From positions 2,426,693-2,490,692 of the forward strand of contig NZ_AP014545.1 in assembly GCF_016592435.1 (NCBI RefSeq): a DNA stretch of 64,000 nt, in the 5' to 3' direction. Shown piece by piece: positions 8,992-17,126 of this stretch. The stretch is from Amphritea japonica ATCC BAA-1530. Lineage in GTDB: Bacteria > Pseudomonadota > Gammaproteobacteria > Pseudomonadales > Balneatricaceae. A program made the translations under genes and the position numbers. The notes under the pieces were generated by a model, which saw only the letters and a list, made by a program, of their open reading frames with translations, ran no database searches and was not told the origin of the DNA. The first letter of the stretch is position 1; the number at the start of each line of letters is the position of its first letter.

Positions 8992-10290
8992 ATGAACAAG
9001 AACACAGTAAGCCTGATGGTCAGAGCTGTTATTGCCGGTGCGATATTAAGCTGCGCCGGTTTAGCAAACGCTACCGTCTATTCTCAGTGCCCAGGCGACC
9101 TTAATGGTGATGGTGATAACACTGATATTGGTGAATCTTCAATTGTTACTCACGATCTTAATGGTGATGGTGACACTTTAGATCCTGGTGAAGTGAACAC
9201 TGCTAAATGTATGCATTTGACCGGAGGAGACGGTTATATACAAATGGCTGACGATACCCCCCGCCCACTCTATATGTTTGGCTTTGGCGATCTCACCGGT
9301 ACACCCGATGATCAAATAATGCTTGAGGGCGTATTATCCGCGGAGTTCCCCGCGCCTAATATAGAACTTCAACAGGGTGAAGAGTTTTACCTTACTTTAT
9401 CTAATACAGGTATGGTGATGAGACCTGACCTTTTTGACCCTCATACCGTTCACTTTCACGGCTATCCTAATGCTTCATCAATATTTGACGGGCTGCCAGA
9501 TACCGCTGTATCGATCAACATGGGTGCCAGCATAACCTACTACTACAATATTCAGGATCCCGGTACCTATATGTATCACTGTCATGTTGAGGCAACTGAG
9601 CACATGCAGATGGGCATGCTGGGTAATTTATATATCCACCCAGCTCAAAATGGCACTACCTTTGAATACCCCCTGACGTCAGGACGTACTTTTGACAGGT
9701 TTGTCTACAACGACGGTGATGGGTCTACCGGCTATGATGTTGAAGTGCCAATACAACTAGGCTCATTTGACTCTGCTTTTCATGATGCCAGTGAGTCAGT
9801 TCAACCGCTGCCCTTTGCAGAGATGGCTGATAACTACCCAATGCTGAATGGTCGCGGTTATCCGGATACGGTTATAGCAGGCGCATTACCTTCAGTAGAC
9901 ACACACCTGGACCCCGGCATTCCATTCAAACAAGGTAGGCAAACCCAGCCAGTAGATACTCATATCGAAGCAACTCAGGGAGAGAAGATTCTGTTAAGAA
10001 TATCAAACCTGAATGTAACCCGCTTTTACTCGATAAACACTCTAGGTATTCCAATGGAGGTAGTCGGAGTAGGAGCTAAACAGCACGTCGGACCGAGTGG
10101 TAAGAAACTCTACTACAAAACTCAATCAGTCACTCTAGGTGGTGGTGAGGCGCTTGACGTAATGCTTGATACTGCTGATGTCGCCGCTGGTAAATATTAC
10201 CTCTATACCGGTAACCTTAACTACCTGAGCAACGGCGATGAAGATTTTGGCGGAATGATGACTGAAATCATAGTAAATCCAGCTATCTGA
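8992..10290 (+). CDS. Multicopper oxidase component 1: type 1 copper domain, with EF-hand-like loops
   Basis: 432 residues with a signal peptide (1-27) and ribosome site AAGGAG. Residues 36-68 hold two Asp-rich loops (DLNGDGDNTD and DLNGDGDTLD) typical of calcium binding. The cupredoxin domain at about 85-218 has the set normally found in the last domain of a laccase: H151xxH154xH156G and H196-C197-H198 followed by H204 and M209. That gives a complete type 1 site plus four histidines for a trinuclear cluster. A second cupredoxin-like domain (about 320-432) has no copper ligands. The missing half of the cluster is in the next gene. Close to laccase-like domains of MofA/McoA oxidases by family resemblance; the substrate is not provable from sequence. 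Confidence 0.8.
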   Translation: MNKNTVSLMVRAVIAGAILSCAGLANATVYSQCPGDLNGDGDNTDIGESSIVTHDLNGDGDTLDPGEVNTAKCMHLTGGDGYIQMADDTPRPLYMFGFGDLTGTPDDQIMLEGVLSAEFPAPNIELQQGEEFYLTLSNTGMVMRPDLFDPHTVHFHGYPNASSIFDGLPDTAVSINMGASITYYYNIQDPGTYMYHCHVEATEHMQMGMLGNLYIHPAQNGTTFEYPLTSGRTFDRFVYNDGDGSTGYDVEVPIQLGSFDSAFHDASESVQPLPFAEMADNYPMLNGRGYPDTVIAGALPSVDTHLDPGIPFKQGRQTQPVDTHIEATQGEKILLRISNLNVTRFYSINTLGIPMEVVGVGAKQHVGPSGKKLYYKTQSVTLGGGEALDVMLDTADVAAGKYYLYTGNLNYLSNGDEDFGGMMTEIIVNPAI

Positions 10291-10314
10291 TTTGAGCAGT
10301 GAAGGAGAATTATC

Positions 10315-11673
10315 ATGAAACTTTTACACAGCTTTGCCGCACTCACCAGCGCGCTGGCATTCTCGGCAGCCAGTTGGACGGTGCAGGCAGAGATAATAGG
10401 CATCGAAGGCACTACCACCGATGGCCACCAGAAAACGTTTAACCTCGAAGCCGGTTCAGCAGCAATAAATACACCCGATGGAGACAGTCTGTTAATCTGG
10501 GCCTATGGGGATATGGATAATGCATCTTCAGAGGTGCAATACCCTGGACCCACTATCATAGTTCATGAAGGTGATGCGGTAACGATTAACCTGACCAACC
10601 TCAATATAGGTGAACCTGTATCGATGGTATTTCCAGGTCAGGAAAATGTAGCAGCCGTCGTTTCCACTGATCTTAATATAGACGGAACGACTGACCGGGT
10701 TGTACTGACGGAGGAGGCCAGTATTGGTGAAACCGTTACTTACAGCTTCACTGCCAGTAAGCCAGGAACTTACCTTTATAACAGCGGTTCTAATCCAGAT
10801 CTGCAGACTGAGATGGGGCTTACAGGAGCAATGATCGTTCGCCCTGCTATCAATCCAGATAGTCAGGCATATAATACATCTGACTCAGCATACGACCATG
10901 AGTATCTTTACTTCCTGACAGAAATGGACCCTTCTATTCATCAGGCGGTCGACTTCGGCTTAACCCCGGATACGAGTAACTATGACGCCGTTCTCTGGTT
11001 TATGAATGGTCGAAATGGTCCTGATACCCTGTTCGATAACAATGTCGGCTGGATGCCACATCAACCCTACGGCTCGCTAACCAGAATGCACCCGGGGGAG
11101 AAAGTTCTGTTACGAATTATCGGTGCGGGACACGATATGCATCCACTGCACACCCATGGCAACCACTTTCTACAGATTGCCCGCGACGGTCATGTCCTCA
11201 CCAGTGATCCAGCAAACGTAGAGACAGTAGGTGCGGACCTCGCATTCAGTGACTACACTCAACAAGTTCTGCCAGGAGCAACCTATGATGCGCTCTTCGA
11301 ATGGACTGGTAAAAACATGGGTTGGGACATATATGGTCACACTGAAGCTGGCGGTGAACTATGTAATGGTCTGGCTACTCGATCAGATTCTACTGACCCT
11401 GTAACCTTTGAAGATTGCAGATTCCATAATGTACCTGTACCTGTTGATCTGCCCGAAAACCTTGATCTGACTTTTGGTGGTTTTTATAGCGGTAGTCCGT
11501 TCCTGGGCGCGATGGAATCACTCCCTCCGGGTGAGGGTGGCTTAAACCTCAATGGCGGTCTGTTCTTTATGTGGCACTCCCACACAGAGAAAGAGCTGGT
11601 CAATAACGATATATTCCCAGGCGGCATGATGACCATGCTTATCATTGAACCTCACGGCGTACCAATCCCATAG
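10315..11673 (+). CDS. Multicopper oxidase component 2: second half of the trinuclear copper cluster
   Basis: 452 residues, signal peptide 1-25, ribosome site GAAGGAG, 24 bases after the previous stop. The first cupredoxin domain (about 45-177) keeps the fold (QYPGPTIIVHEGD, GTYLYNSGSN) but lacks the His-Cys-His ligands. The second domain (about 255-450) carries MHPLHTHG (H276, H279, H281) and MWHSH (H421, H423), the other two His pairs needed for a type 2/type 3 cluster, but no type 1 cysteine. It therefore cannot be a complete oxidase alone and should act with the 8992-10290 product. Met-rich and Asp-rich exposed loops would suit metal binding (inference). Confidence 0.8.
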   Translation: MKLLHSFAALTSALAFSAASWTVQAEIIGIEGTTTDGHQKTFNLEAGSAAINTPDGDSLLIWAYGDMDNASSEVQYPGPTIIVHEGDAVTINLTNLNIGEPVSMVFPGQENVAAVVSTDLNIDGTTDRVVLTEEASIGETVTYSFTASKPGTYLYNSGSNPDLQTEMGLTGAMIVRPAINPDSQAYNTSDSAYDHEYLYFLTEMDPSIHQAVDFGLTPDTSNYDAVLWFMNGRNGPDTLFDNNVGWMPHQPYGSLTRMHPGEKVLLRIIGAGHDMHPLHTHGNHFLQIARDGHVLTSDPANVETVGADLAFSDYTQQVLPGATYDALFEWTGKNMGWDIYGHTEAGGELCNGLATRSDSTDPVTFEDCRFHNVPVPVDLPENLDLTFGGFYSGSPFLGAMESLPPGEGGLNLNGGLFFMWHSHTEKELVNNDIFPGGMMTMLIIEPHGVPIP

Positions 11674-11710
11674 GGTTGGCATCAGAGAATTAAGGAAAAG
11701 GAGTCTTACT

Positions 11711-14149
11711 ATGAATACCTTGAGACACTCCGCTTTGCTAATCGGATCCCTGATGCTGACATCTGGATCGATTCAAGCGGCAACATACGACCTATGCGTA
11801 GGTCCAACAACTAAAATCATATTACCCGAAGGTGTTATTCAGATGTGGGGGTATGGACTGGATCCAGTGGGATCAGGCAGCTGTAACGCCACAGTTCCAG
11901 GCCCTCAACTGGATGTACCCGTGGGTGATTCGACGCTGACGGTCAACCTGCGAAACACTCTGCCATCAGATACGACATCTATCATGATACCAGGACAGGG
12001 ACTCCCTGATATCGGAGGAACTCCAGGTACCTTTATCGACGGTCAGGGACGAACTCGTGTCAGATCTTTTGTCTCAGAAACTCCATCAGGTGGAGGTACC
12101 GGCACTTATACATGGAACAATATTAAAGCTGGTACTTATGCTTATCAGTCTGGCACGCATGTTCAGATTCAAGTACAGATGGGATTATATGGCGCCGTTG
12201 TTAAGAACGAAGCGAACGGTGAAGCCTACCCAGGCGTCACCTATGACCAAGACAAAGTGCTAATCTATAGTGCAATTGATCCAGTCTTACATGACACCGT
12301 TGCATCAGGAAATTACGGTCCTAATGGAACTATGACCAGCACCGTGCGCTATCAACCAAAGTATTTTATGGTTAATGGAGAGCCTTATGCTCCAGGAAGC
12401 ACACCAGAAGATATAGGTCTTGCTGGTAGCACAACGCTACTCCGCATGATAAACATGGACATTGATACCCATGCTCCCAACTTGCTAGGAGGGCATATGG
12501 ACTTGGTAGCAGAATCAGGTTATCCATACCCATACCCTCGCCGCCAGACTTCAGTAAACTTAGCCCCAGGCCAAAGCAAGGATGCATTGCTAACTCTCGG
12601 TGAAGCAAGTAACCCACCCGGTTCTGTAGAGCTGTCATTATATGATCGGCGCTTAAATACAACTAACGGAGGCACTTCAGGAGGAGGTCTTGTTAATCAA
12701 TTCACTGTTTCAGGAACAGCCGCATCCGGAGATCCAATTTACTACTTCTCAACCTTTGCAAATCAGAGTAGAAATTACACTACTGTTGTTGCAGGGTTAA
12801 GTATTGAAAACCGAGACGTGGTCAGCTTTAATCCTGCTACTGGTGACTGGGCTTTAGTATTTGATGGATCTGACCCTGCCTATAATCTGGTAGATGCTTC
12901 TAATGCCAGCATTCCTGCAAATATAGATGCATTACATGTATTTTCAGATGGCCGAATGCTCATGTCCTTCAGTACTCCCACAACTGTACCAAACATTTTA
13001 TCCCCTGTAGGCGGGTCAGCTATTGTAATGTTCGATCCATTAAATGTGGGTAATGAATTCAATATAGTTTATACCCCTGAAGAGCTTAGTCTTACAAAAC
13101 CAGGTGAGAACATTGACGCTCTGAGTCTTGATGTGAATGGCGATCTGCAAATTTCCACCATAGGGTCAGCAAAAGTTCCGGGGCTCAGCGGAATTCAAGA
13201 TGAAGATGTGATCCGCTTTAGCCAAGCAACACGCACCTGGGGAATGATGTTTGACGGTAGTGACCTGAGTAGTGATTTCACTATAAATGCTGCAGATATT
13301 GATGCGTTGGCACATCCGGATGCCAACCAGCTATTATTCAGTATCGTCGGAAATGTCAATCCGTTGGCCGGTCTCCCCAGTACTAATGATGAAGACATAG
13401 TGCTATACAGTGGTAGCTTCGGCCTGAATAATACTACAGGCTTGCTGGAAACCCGTATGGATATGACTGAAATTGGAGGATTTCCTTTCTATTCTGATAT
13501 TTCAGCTATGAGCTGGAGCAGTGGTTTACCCTACGTTAATAGTGCACCAACTAATGGAGATGATGCTTACAGCTTAGATCTCAGGTTAAATGCAACGCTA
13601 GTTATTGCAGCTCCAGGCGTCTTGGCTAATGATACTGATCCGGACATGAACTCTCTTTCTGCTCAAGCTGGCACAGTTACCACTACATTGGGGGGCGAAA
13701 TTGTAATCGCTGCCGATGGTAGCTTTAGCTATACTCCACCGGCAATTACAGGAGGAACCGATACCGCAACATATAATTCTGATGACAGCTACGGAGGCGT
13801 TACTCAGGGAACAATTACTATCAATGTCGAGACTAGTCCTGAGCCAGTTAATGAAGCACCATTAACCTACAATGACTGGGTATCTACTGATATAAACACA
13901 GCACTTGAAATCGATGTACTCGCTAACGATACAGATAACACAGGGGCTATCGATCCATCAACACTTCACATCAGATTAGAACCAACTCAAGGTGGAACAG
14001 TCGTTATTGATCCAATTACTTATAGGATTACCTACACGCCTCCTATTAACTTTGTAGGTACAGATATATTCAAATACAAAGTAATGGATGAATTTGGTTT
14101 AATATCTGGTTTTGGAGGAAAAGTACGTATTAACGTAACCAACCCCTAA
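11711..14149 (+). CDS. Secreted cupredoxin-like protein with C-terminal cadherin/VCBS-like domains (oxidase component 3)
   Basis: 812 residues from the ATG at 11711, which has AAAGGAG 7 bases upstream; the longer frame from 11645 overlaps the previous gene. Signal peptide 1-24. The first 290 residues form two degenerate cupredoxin-like domains (VPGPQLDVPVGD, GTYAYQSGTHVQ, LLRMINMDIDTHAPNLLGGH) without the His-Cys-His ligands. A middle region (about 300-610) of unknown fold repeats PEELSLTKPGENIDALSLD-like segments. Residues about 610-812 hold two cadherin/VCBS-type Ig domains (VLANDTDPD and VLANDTDNT). Together with the two preceding genes this makes six cupredoxin-like domains, the number reported for MnxG-type oxidases. 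Likely a structural subunit or surface anchor. Confidence 0.7.
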   Translation: MNTLRHSALLIGSLMLTSGSIQAATYDLCVGPTTKIILPEGVIQMWGYGLDPVGSGSCNATVPGPQLDVPVGDSTLTVNLRNTLPSDTTSIMIPGQGLPDIGGTPGTFIDGQGRTRVRSFVSETPSGGGTGTYTWNNIKAGTYAYQSGTHVQIQVQMGLYGAVVKNEANGEAYPGVTYDQDKVLIYSAIDPVLHDTVASGNYGPNGTMTSTVRYQPKYFMVNGEPYAPGSTPEDIGLAGSTTLLRMINMDIDTHAPNLLGGHMDLVAESGYPYPYPRRQTSVNLAPGQSKDALLTLGEASNPPGSVELSLYDRRLNTTNGGTSGGGLVNQFTVSGTAASGDPIYYFSTFANQSRNYTTVVAGLSIENRDVVSFNPATGDWALVFDGSDPAYNLVDASNASIPANIDALHVFSDGRMLMSFSTPTTVPNILSPVGGSAIVMFDPLNVGNEFNIVYTPEELSLTKPGENIDALSLDVNGDLQISTIGSAKVPGLSGIQDEDVIRFSQATRTWGMMFDGSDLSSDFTINAADIDALAHPDANQLLFSIVGNVNPLAGLPSTNDEDIVLYSGSFGLNNTTGLLETRMDMTEIGGFPFYSDISAMSWSSGLPYVNSAPTNGDDAYSLDLRLNATLVIAAPGVLANDTDPDMNSLSAQAGTVTTTLGGEIVIAADGSFSYTPPAITGGTDTATYNSDDSYGGVTQGTITINVETSPEPVNEAPLTYNDWVSTDINTALEIDVLANDTDNTGAIDPSTLHIRLEPTQGGTVVIDPITYRITYTPPINFVGTDIFKYKVMDEFGLISGFGGKVRINVTNP

Positions 14150-14193
14150 CCCCCCAGCAAGCAGAGTCCAGGGTAGGATAACTGTTTGCTAAA

Positions 14194-14220
14194 GGGGAGC
14201 CTCAGGGCTCCCCTTTTTTT
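14194..14220 (+). terminator. Intrinsic terminator ending the oxidase operon
   Basis: Perfect 8-bp stem GGGGAGCC (14194-14201) / GGCTCCCC (14206-14213), loop TCAG, then seven T. It lies 45 bases after the stop of the third cupredoxin gene, so the oxidase block and the protease/T2SS block are likely separate transcripts. Confidence 0.9.
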
Positions 14221-14394
14221 ATTTTCAATAATCCTCTGCCAGCTTTCTATTCTCAGAATTAACAAAAAGAGCCTTCTTCTTCCATCGCAAGTGAGAGGAG
14301 TAGATAACAATCAAACCAACACACCTTGTGTCTCTAAAAACAAACACACATAACTAATTGTTTTAAAAGAACTAAATATCATTATCAGCAACTT

Positions 14395-14410
14395 CGGCCT
14401 GTAAATTGCT
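14395..14410 (+). promoter_or_regulatory. Candidate sigma-54 (RpoN) promoter for the protease/T2SS block
   Basis: CGGCCTGTAAATTGCT: GG at 14396-14397 and GC at 14408-14409 with exact 10-base spacing, and a perfect TTGCT -12 element. The C and G of the -24 element also match; the first T and the A and C do not. It starts 86 bases before the ATG at 14481. It pairs with the similar site at 2877. Confidence 0.45.
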
Positions 14411-14480
14411 TGTATTTATCATAGCTGTCTGTAATGGAATTAGAGACAGTATAAGAATAACGAACGGGGGAGAAAAAACG

Positions 14481-14941
14481 ATGAACTGTTTTTTCCAGAT
14501 ACAAGCGCGTCATTGGTACAAAATCATACTGTTTTGCTTTGCTCTACCAATATTACAAACAGCTACTGCCTCAGAAATTTTATCTGCAAAAGAGCAGGAT
14601 AAACTAGAGCAACAATGGGGCATAAAAGTAATGTCTCTTCGCCAATCTGCCGCCGGATACATGCTGGATTTTCGCTATAAAGTCCTTGATCCAGTTAAAG
14701 CTAAGCAGATTCTCAATCGGTCGATAAAGCCTCAATTAATTGTTTCCAGTACAGGTAACCATTTGCAGGTACCCGCTCCATCAAAAATAGGGCCCTTACG
14801 CCAATCATCTCGAGAGCCCCGAGCCGACACCAATTACTTTATTTTTTTGCTAACCCTGGCCGCCAGGTAAAACCAGGAGATAAAGTCAGTGTACAAATTG
14901 GAAAACTTGAGATAACGGGTCTAAAAGTTAGCAACAGCTGA
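14481..14941 (+). pseudogene. Small exported protein, reading frame broken at a T7 run
   Basis: Start ATG 14481 after GGGGGAGA; signal peptide of about 30 residues ending ATAS. The body (LSAKEQDKLEQQWGIKV, GYMLDFRYKVLDPVKAKQIL) belongs to a conserved family of about 150-170-residue secreted proteins that I know only as uncharacterised. The frame ends early at 14870, but after the T7 run at 14842-14848 a -1 shifted frame continues with the expected family ending (FANPGRQVKPGDKVSVQIG to KLEITGLKVSNS, stop 14939-14941). One T appears to be missing. In the first frame the run reads T TTT TTG, a slippery heptamer, so ribosomal or transcriptional slippage is an alternative to mutation or base-calling error. 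It lies 16 bases before the protease gene. Confidence 0.7.
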
Positions 14942-14957
14942 ACCTGGAGTCATCGGC

Positions 14958-17057
14958 ATGAATAGACTTTTTAAGCCAATACTAATCCCTGCTTTTTTTT
15001 CTGCAACACTGCTATTACCTACGTTCAGCGGTGCAGCAGTTATTTCAGATGAACTACAAGCGCAACTGGATGCAACCGGTAGCTTCGATCCGGTTGCTGT
15101 TATCTTGCAGTTCAATGAGCTAACCACGAATCAAGCTACGCTTCGTCAGTTAAGAAAATCAATAAGACAACAATTAAAAGCAGATAACAGTCTCACTAAA
15201 AAAGAACGAAAAAAATTACGTAAGTTATTACGTTCCAGAGTTATACAGTCGTTACGTAAACAGCTAAGGTTCGCCCGAAAAGACCTCAACCCACTACTAG
15301 ATTTCTCAGCTCAAGGCCAGATCAAAGATTTATGGCTAATCAATTCAATTGCTCTTACTCTGCCAGCTTATATGGTAGAAGCGCTATCTCAGCTCCCTCA
15401 GATTTCATCTTTGAGAGCAGACCTGAAAACAGCAGCACCTGGTCAGGCGTATACTCCTCCTTCAGCACCAGAATGGAACATCGAAAGCATCAATGTCCCC
15501 TCACTTTGGAGCCAGGGTATTACCGGAGAAAATATCGTTATAGCTGTGATTGATACAGGAGTTGATGGAGAGCACCCGGATCTTGCAAGCCGGTTTCGGG
15601 GTGGTAGCAATGATTGGCTTGATATGCACAGCACCAGCACTGCTCCAATCGATGGATTTGGCCACGGCACTAACGTTACAGGATTAATTCTCGGCGGGGA
15701 TAGCTCTGGTACTGCAGTGGGAATGGCACCTAATGCCCAATGGATTGCAGCCCGGGTTTTTGATCGCACGGGCTATGGGGCGTTGAGTGACTTGCATGCT
15801 GGTTTACAGTGGGCACTTGATCCTGACGGAGATCCATCAACCGATGATGCGCCCGATATAGTTAATAATTCATGGGGGCTGATAGGAACAGTGGGGACCT
15901 GCCAGACAGAATTCCAGGCTGATATTCAGGCCTTAAAAGATTCAGGCATAGCGGTGACATTCTCTGCAGGCAACTCAGGCCCTTATAGCAATAGTAGCCT
16001 CAGTCCAGCTAACCTTCCCGGCATCATGTCGGTCGGCGCTCTTCAACATAACCCCGATGGAAGCCTGACTGTTGCCCGTAGCAGTAGCAGAGGCCCATCC
16101 CCTTGCGATTTAAGTGCGGTATTCCCTACAGTTGCGGCTCCGGGTATTGATGTTCAAACGACGGGAATGTCATATGGAAGCGGTCAGCCATACACTGAAT
16201 GGGTCGGTGGAAGCTCTTTTGCGGTCGCTCATGTATCAGGCGTAATGGCGCTACTAAAGGGTGCTGTACCTAATGCAACAGTTCTACAGCTTGAACAGGC
16301 TATAAATGAAACAGCTTCTGATATCGACGCTCCCGGACCTGACGGTAATACGGGTTATGGTCTGGTGGATGCTCAGGCTGCTTACACAAGGCTAATAGAG
16401 TTAACCGGTCCTTCGAACGCTCCTCCCATAGGAGCCAGTGACCACTACACCGTCAAAGAGTACTCAAAATTTCGAGTGTTAGCACGCGATGGGGTGCTCG
16501 AAAACGATACCGATGCAGATCAGGATATTATAACTGCCCATCTCATTTCTCCACCGAGCAAAGGACGCCTGCGCCTGAACAGCAATGGCAGCTTTGTCTA
16601 TAAGCACAAGAGGGATGCCCAGACTGACACATTTGTCTACATGGTAAGTGACGGTATAGATTATAGTGAAATGATAACAGTGACCCTGACTATCCGCTCT
16701 GACGAAGATAAAGAAGATAAAGAAGATAAAGAAGATAAAGAAGATAAAGAAGATAAAGAAGATAAAGAAAACTCTGCACCTTTCGCTGTAAATGATATGT
16801 TTGAGACACAAAAAAACGTGACTTCAATATTGGATATACTTTCCAACGATCAAGATGCAGATGATAATATTAACTCCTCGAGTGTTAAAATTGTTCGACG
16901 ACTTAATAAAGGCGGTAGCATAAAGGTCAATAGCAACGGAACTATCGCTTATACTCCCGCAGAGGGTTTTCACGGGTATGAGTTTTTTCGCTATCGAGTC
17001 TGGGATAAAGAACATAAGCGCTCTAATTCGGCAAGAGTTGTAATACGTGTAAAATAA
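14958..17057 (+). CDS. Secreted subtilisin-like (S8) serine protease with Ig-like tail
   Basis: 699 residues. Signal peptide 1-27, then a basic propeptide-like region (about 30-165, very Lys/Arg rich at 66-108). The S8 catalytic domain (about 178-480) has the full triad: D199 in VIDTGVDG, H236 in GHGTNVTG, S420 in GGSSFAVAH, with oxyanion N339 in SAGNSG. Two cadherin/VCBS-type domains follow (about 485-590 and 608-699; motifs LENDTDADQD and LSNDQDADDN), separated by seven EDK repeats. Such proteases are exported in pre-pro form. Here it could mature the oxidase or the giant protein, as it shares Ig-like tail domains with the oxidase component at 11711 and sits before the T2SS genes (inference). 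Confidence 0.9.
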   Translation: MNRLFKPILIPAFFSATLLLPTFSGAAVISDELQAQLDATGSFDPVAVILQFNELTTNQATLRQLRKSIRQQLKADNSLTKKERKKLRKLLRSRVIQSLRKQLRFARKDLNPLLDFSAQGQIKDLWLINSIALTLPAYMVEALSQLPQISSLRADLKTAAPGQAYTPPSAPEWNIESINVPSLWSQGITGENIVIAVIDTGVDGEHPDLASRFRGGSNDWLDMHSTSTAPIDGFGHGTNVTGLILGGDSSGTAVGMAPNAQWIAARVFDRTGYGALSDLHAGLQWALDPDGDPSTDDAPDIVNNSWGLIGTVGTCQTEFQADIQALKDSGIAVTFSAGNSGPYSNSSLSPANLPGIMSVGALQHNPDGSLTVARSSSRGPSPCDLSAVFPTVAAPGIDVQTTGMSYGSGQPYTEWVGGSSFAVAHVSGVMALLKGAVPNATVLQLEQAINETASDIDAPGPDGNTGYGLVDAQAAYTRLIELTGPSNAPPIGASDHYTVKEYSKFRVLARDGVLENDTDADQDIITAHLISPPSKGRLRLNSNGSFVYKHKRDAQTDTFVYMVSDGIDYSEMITVTLTIRSDEDKEDKEDKEDKEDKEDKEDKENSAPFAVNDMFETQKNVTSILDILSNDQDADDNINSSSVKIVRRLNKGGSIKVNSNGTIAYTPAEGFHGYEFFRYRVWDKEHKRSNSARVVIRVK
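16704..16766 (+). repeat. In-frame 9-bp tandem repeat (GAAGATAAA x7) in the protease gene
   Basis: Seven identical copies of GAAGATAAA encode seven Glu-Asp-Lys triplets between two Ig-like domains. It is a charged, flexible linker or weak calcium binder. Perfect copies with no codon drift suggest recent expansion by slippage, so copy number may vary between strains without changing the frame. The antisense reading frames through this repeat are artefacts. Confidence 0.95.
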
Positions 17058-17126
17058 GAATCGAAGGTCACTGACAGGAAATCAGTTACCTAATTATGAT
17101 GCTGAAAACCGGGGGGTTACCAGCTG

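Larger units (their letters stand above)
14150..14480 (+). other. Intergenic region with terminator and promoter
   Basis: 331 bases between the oxidase block and the protease/T2SS block. It holds a strong intrinsic terminator (14194-14220) and a sigma-54 type promoter (14395-14410). The AT-rich part between them, where upstream activator sites would be expected, shows no repeat that I could support. Confidence 0.6.

Noticed and set aside
12372-12662. Minus-strand frame of 96 residues
   Set aside because: Antisense to the cupredoxin-like gene with no recognisable domain.
16479-16846. Minus-strand frames rich in Phe/Ile or Ser/Leu across the EDK repeat
   Set aside because: They are antisense readings of the 9-bp repeat inside the protease gene, with no ribosome site or family match.
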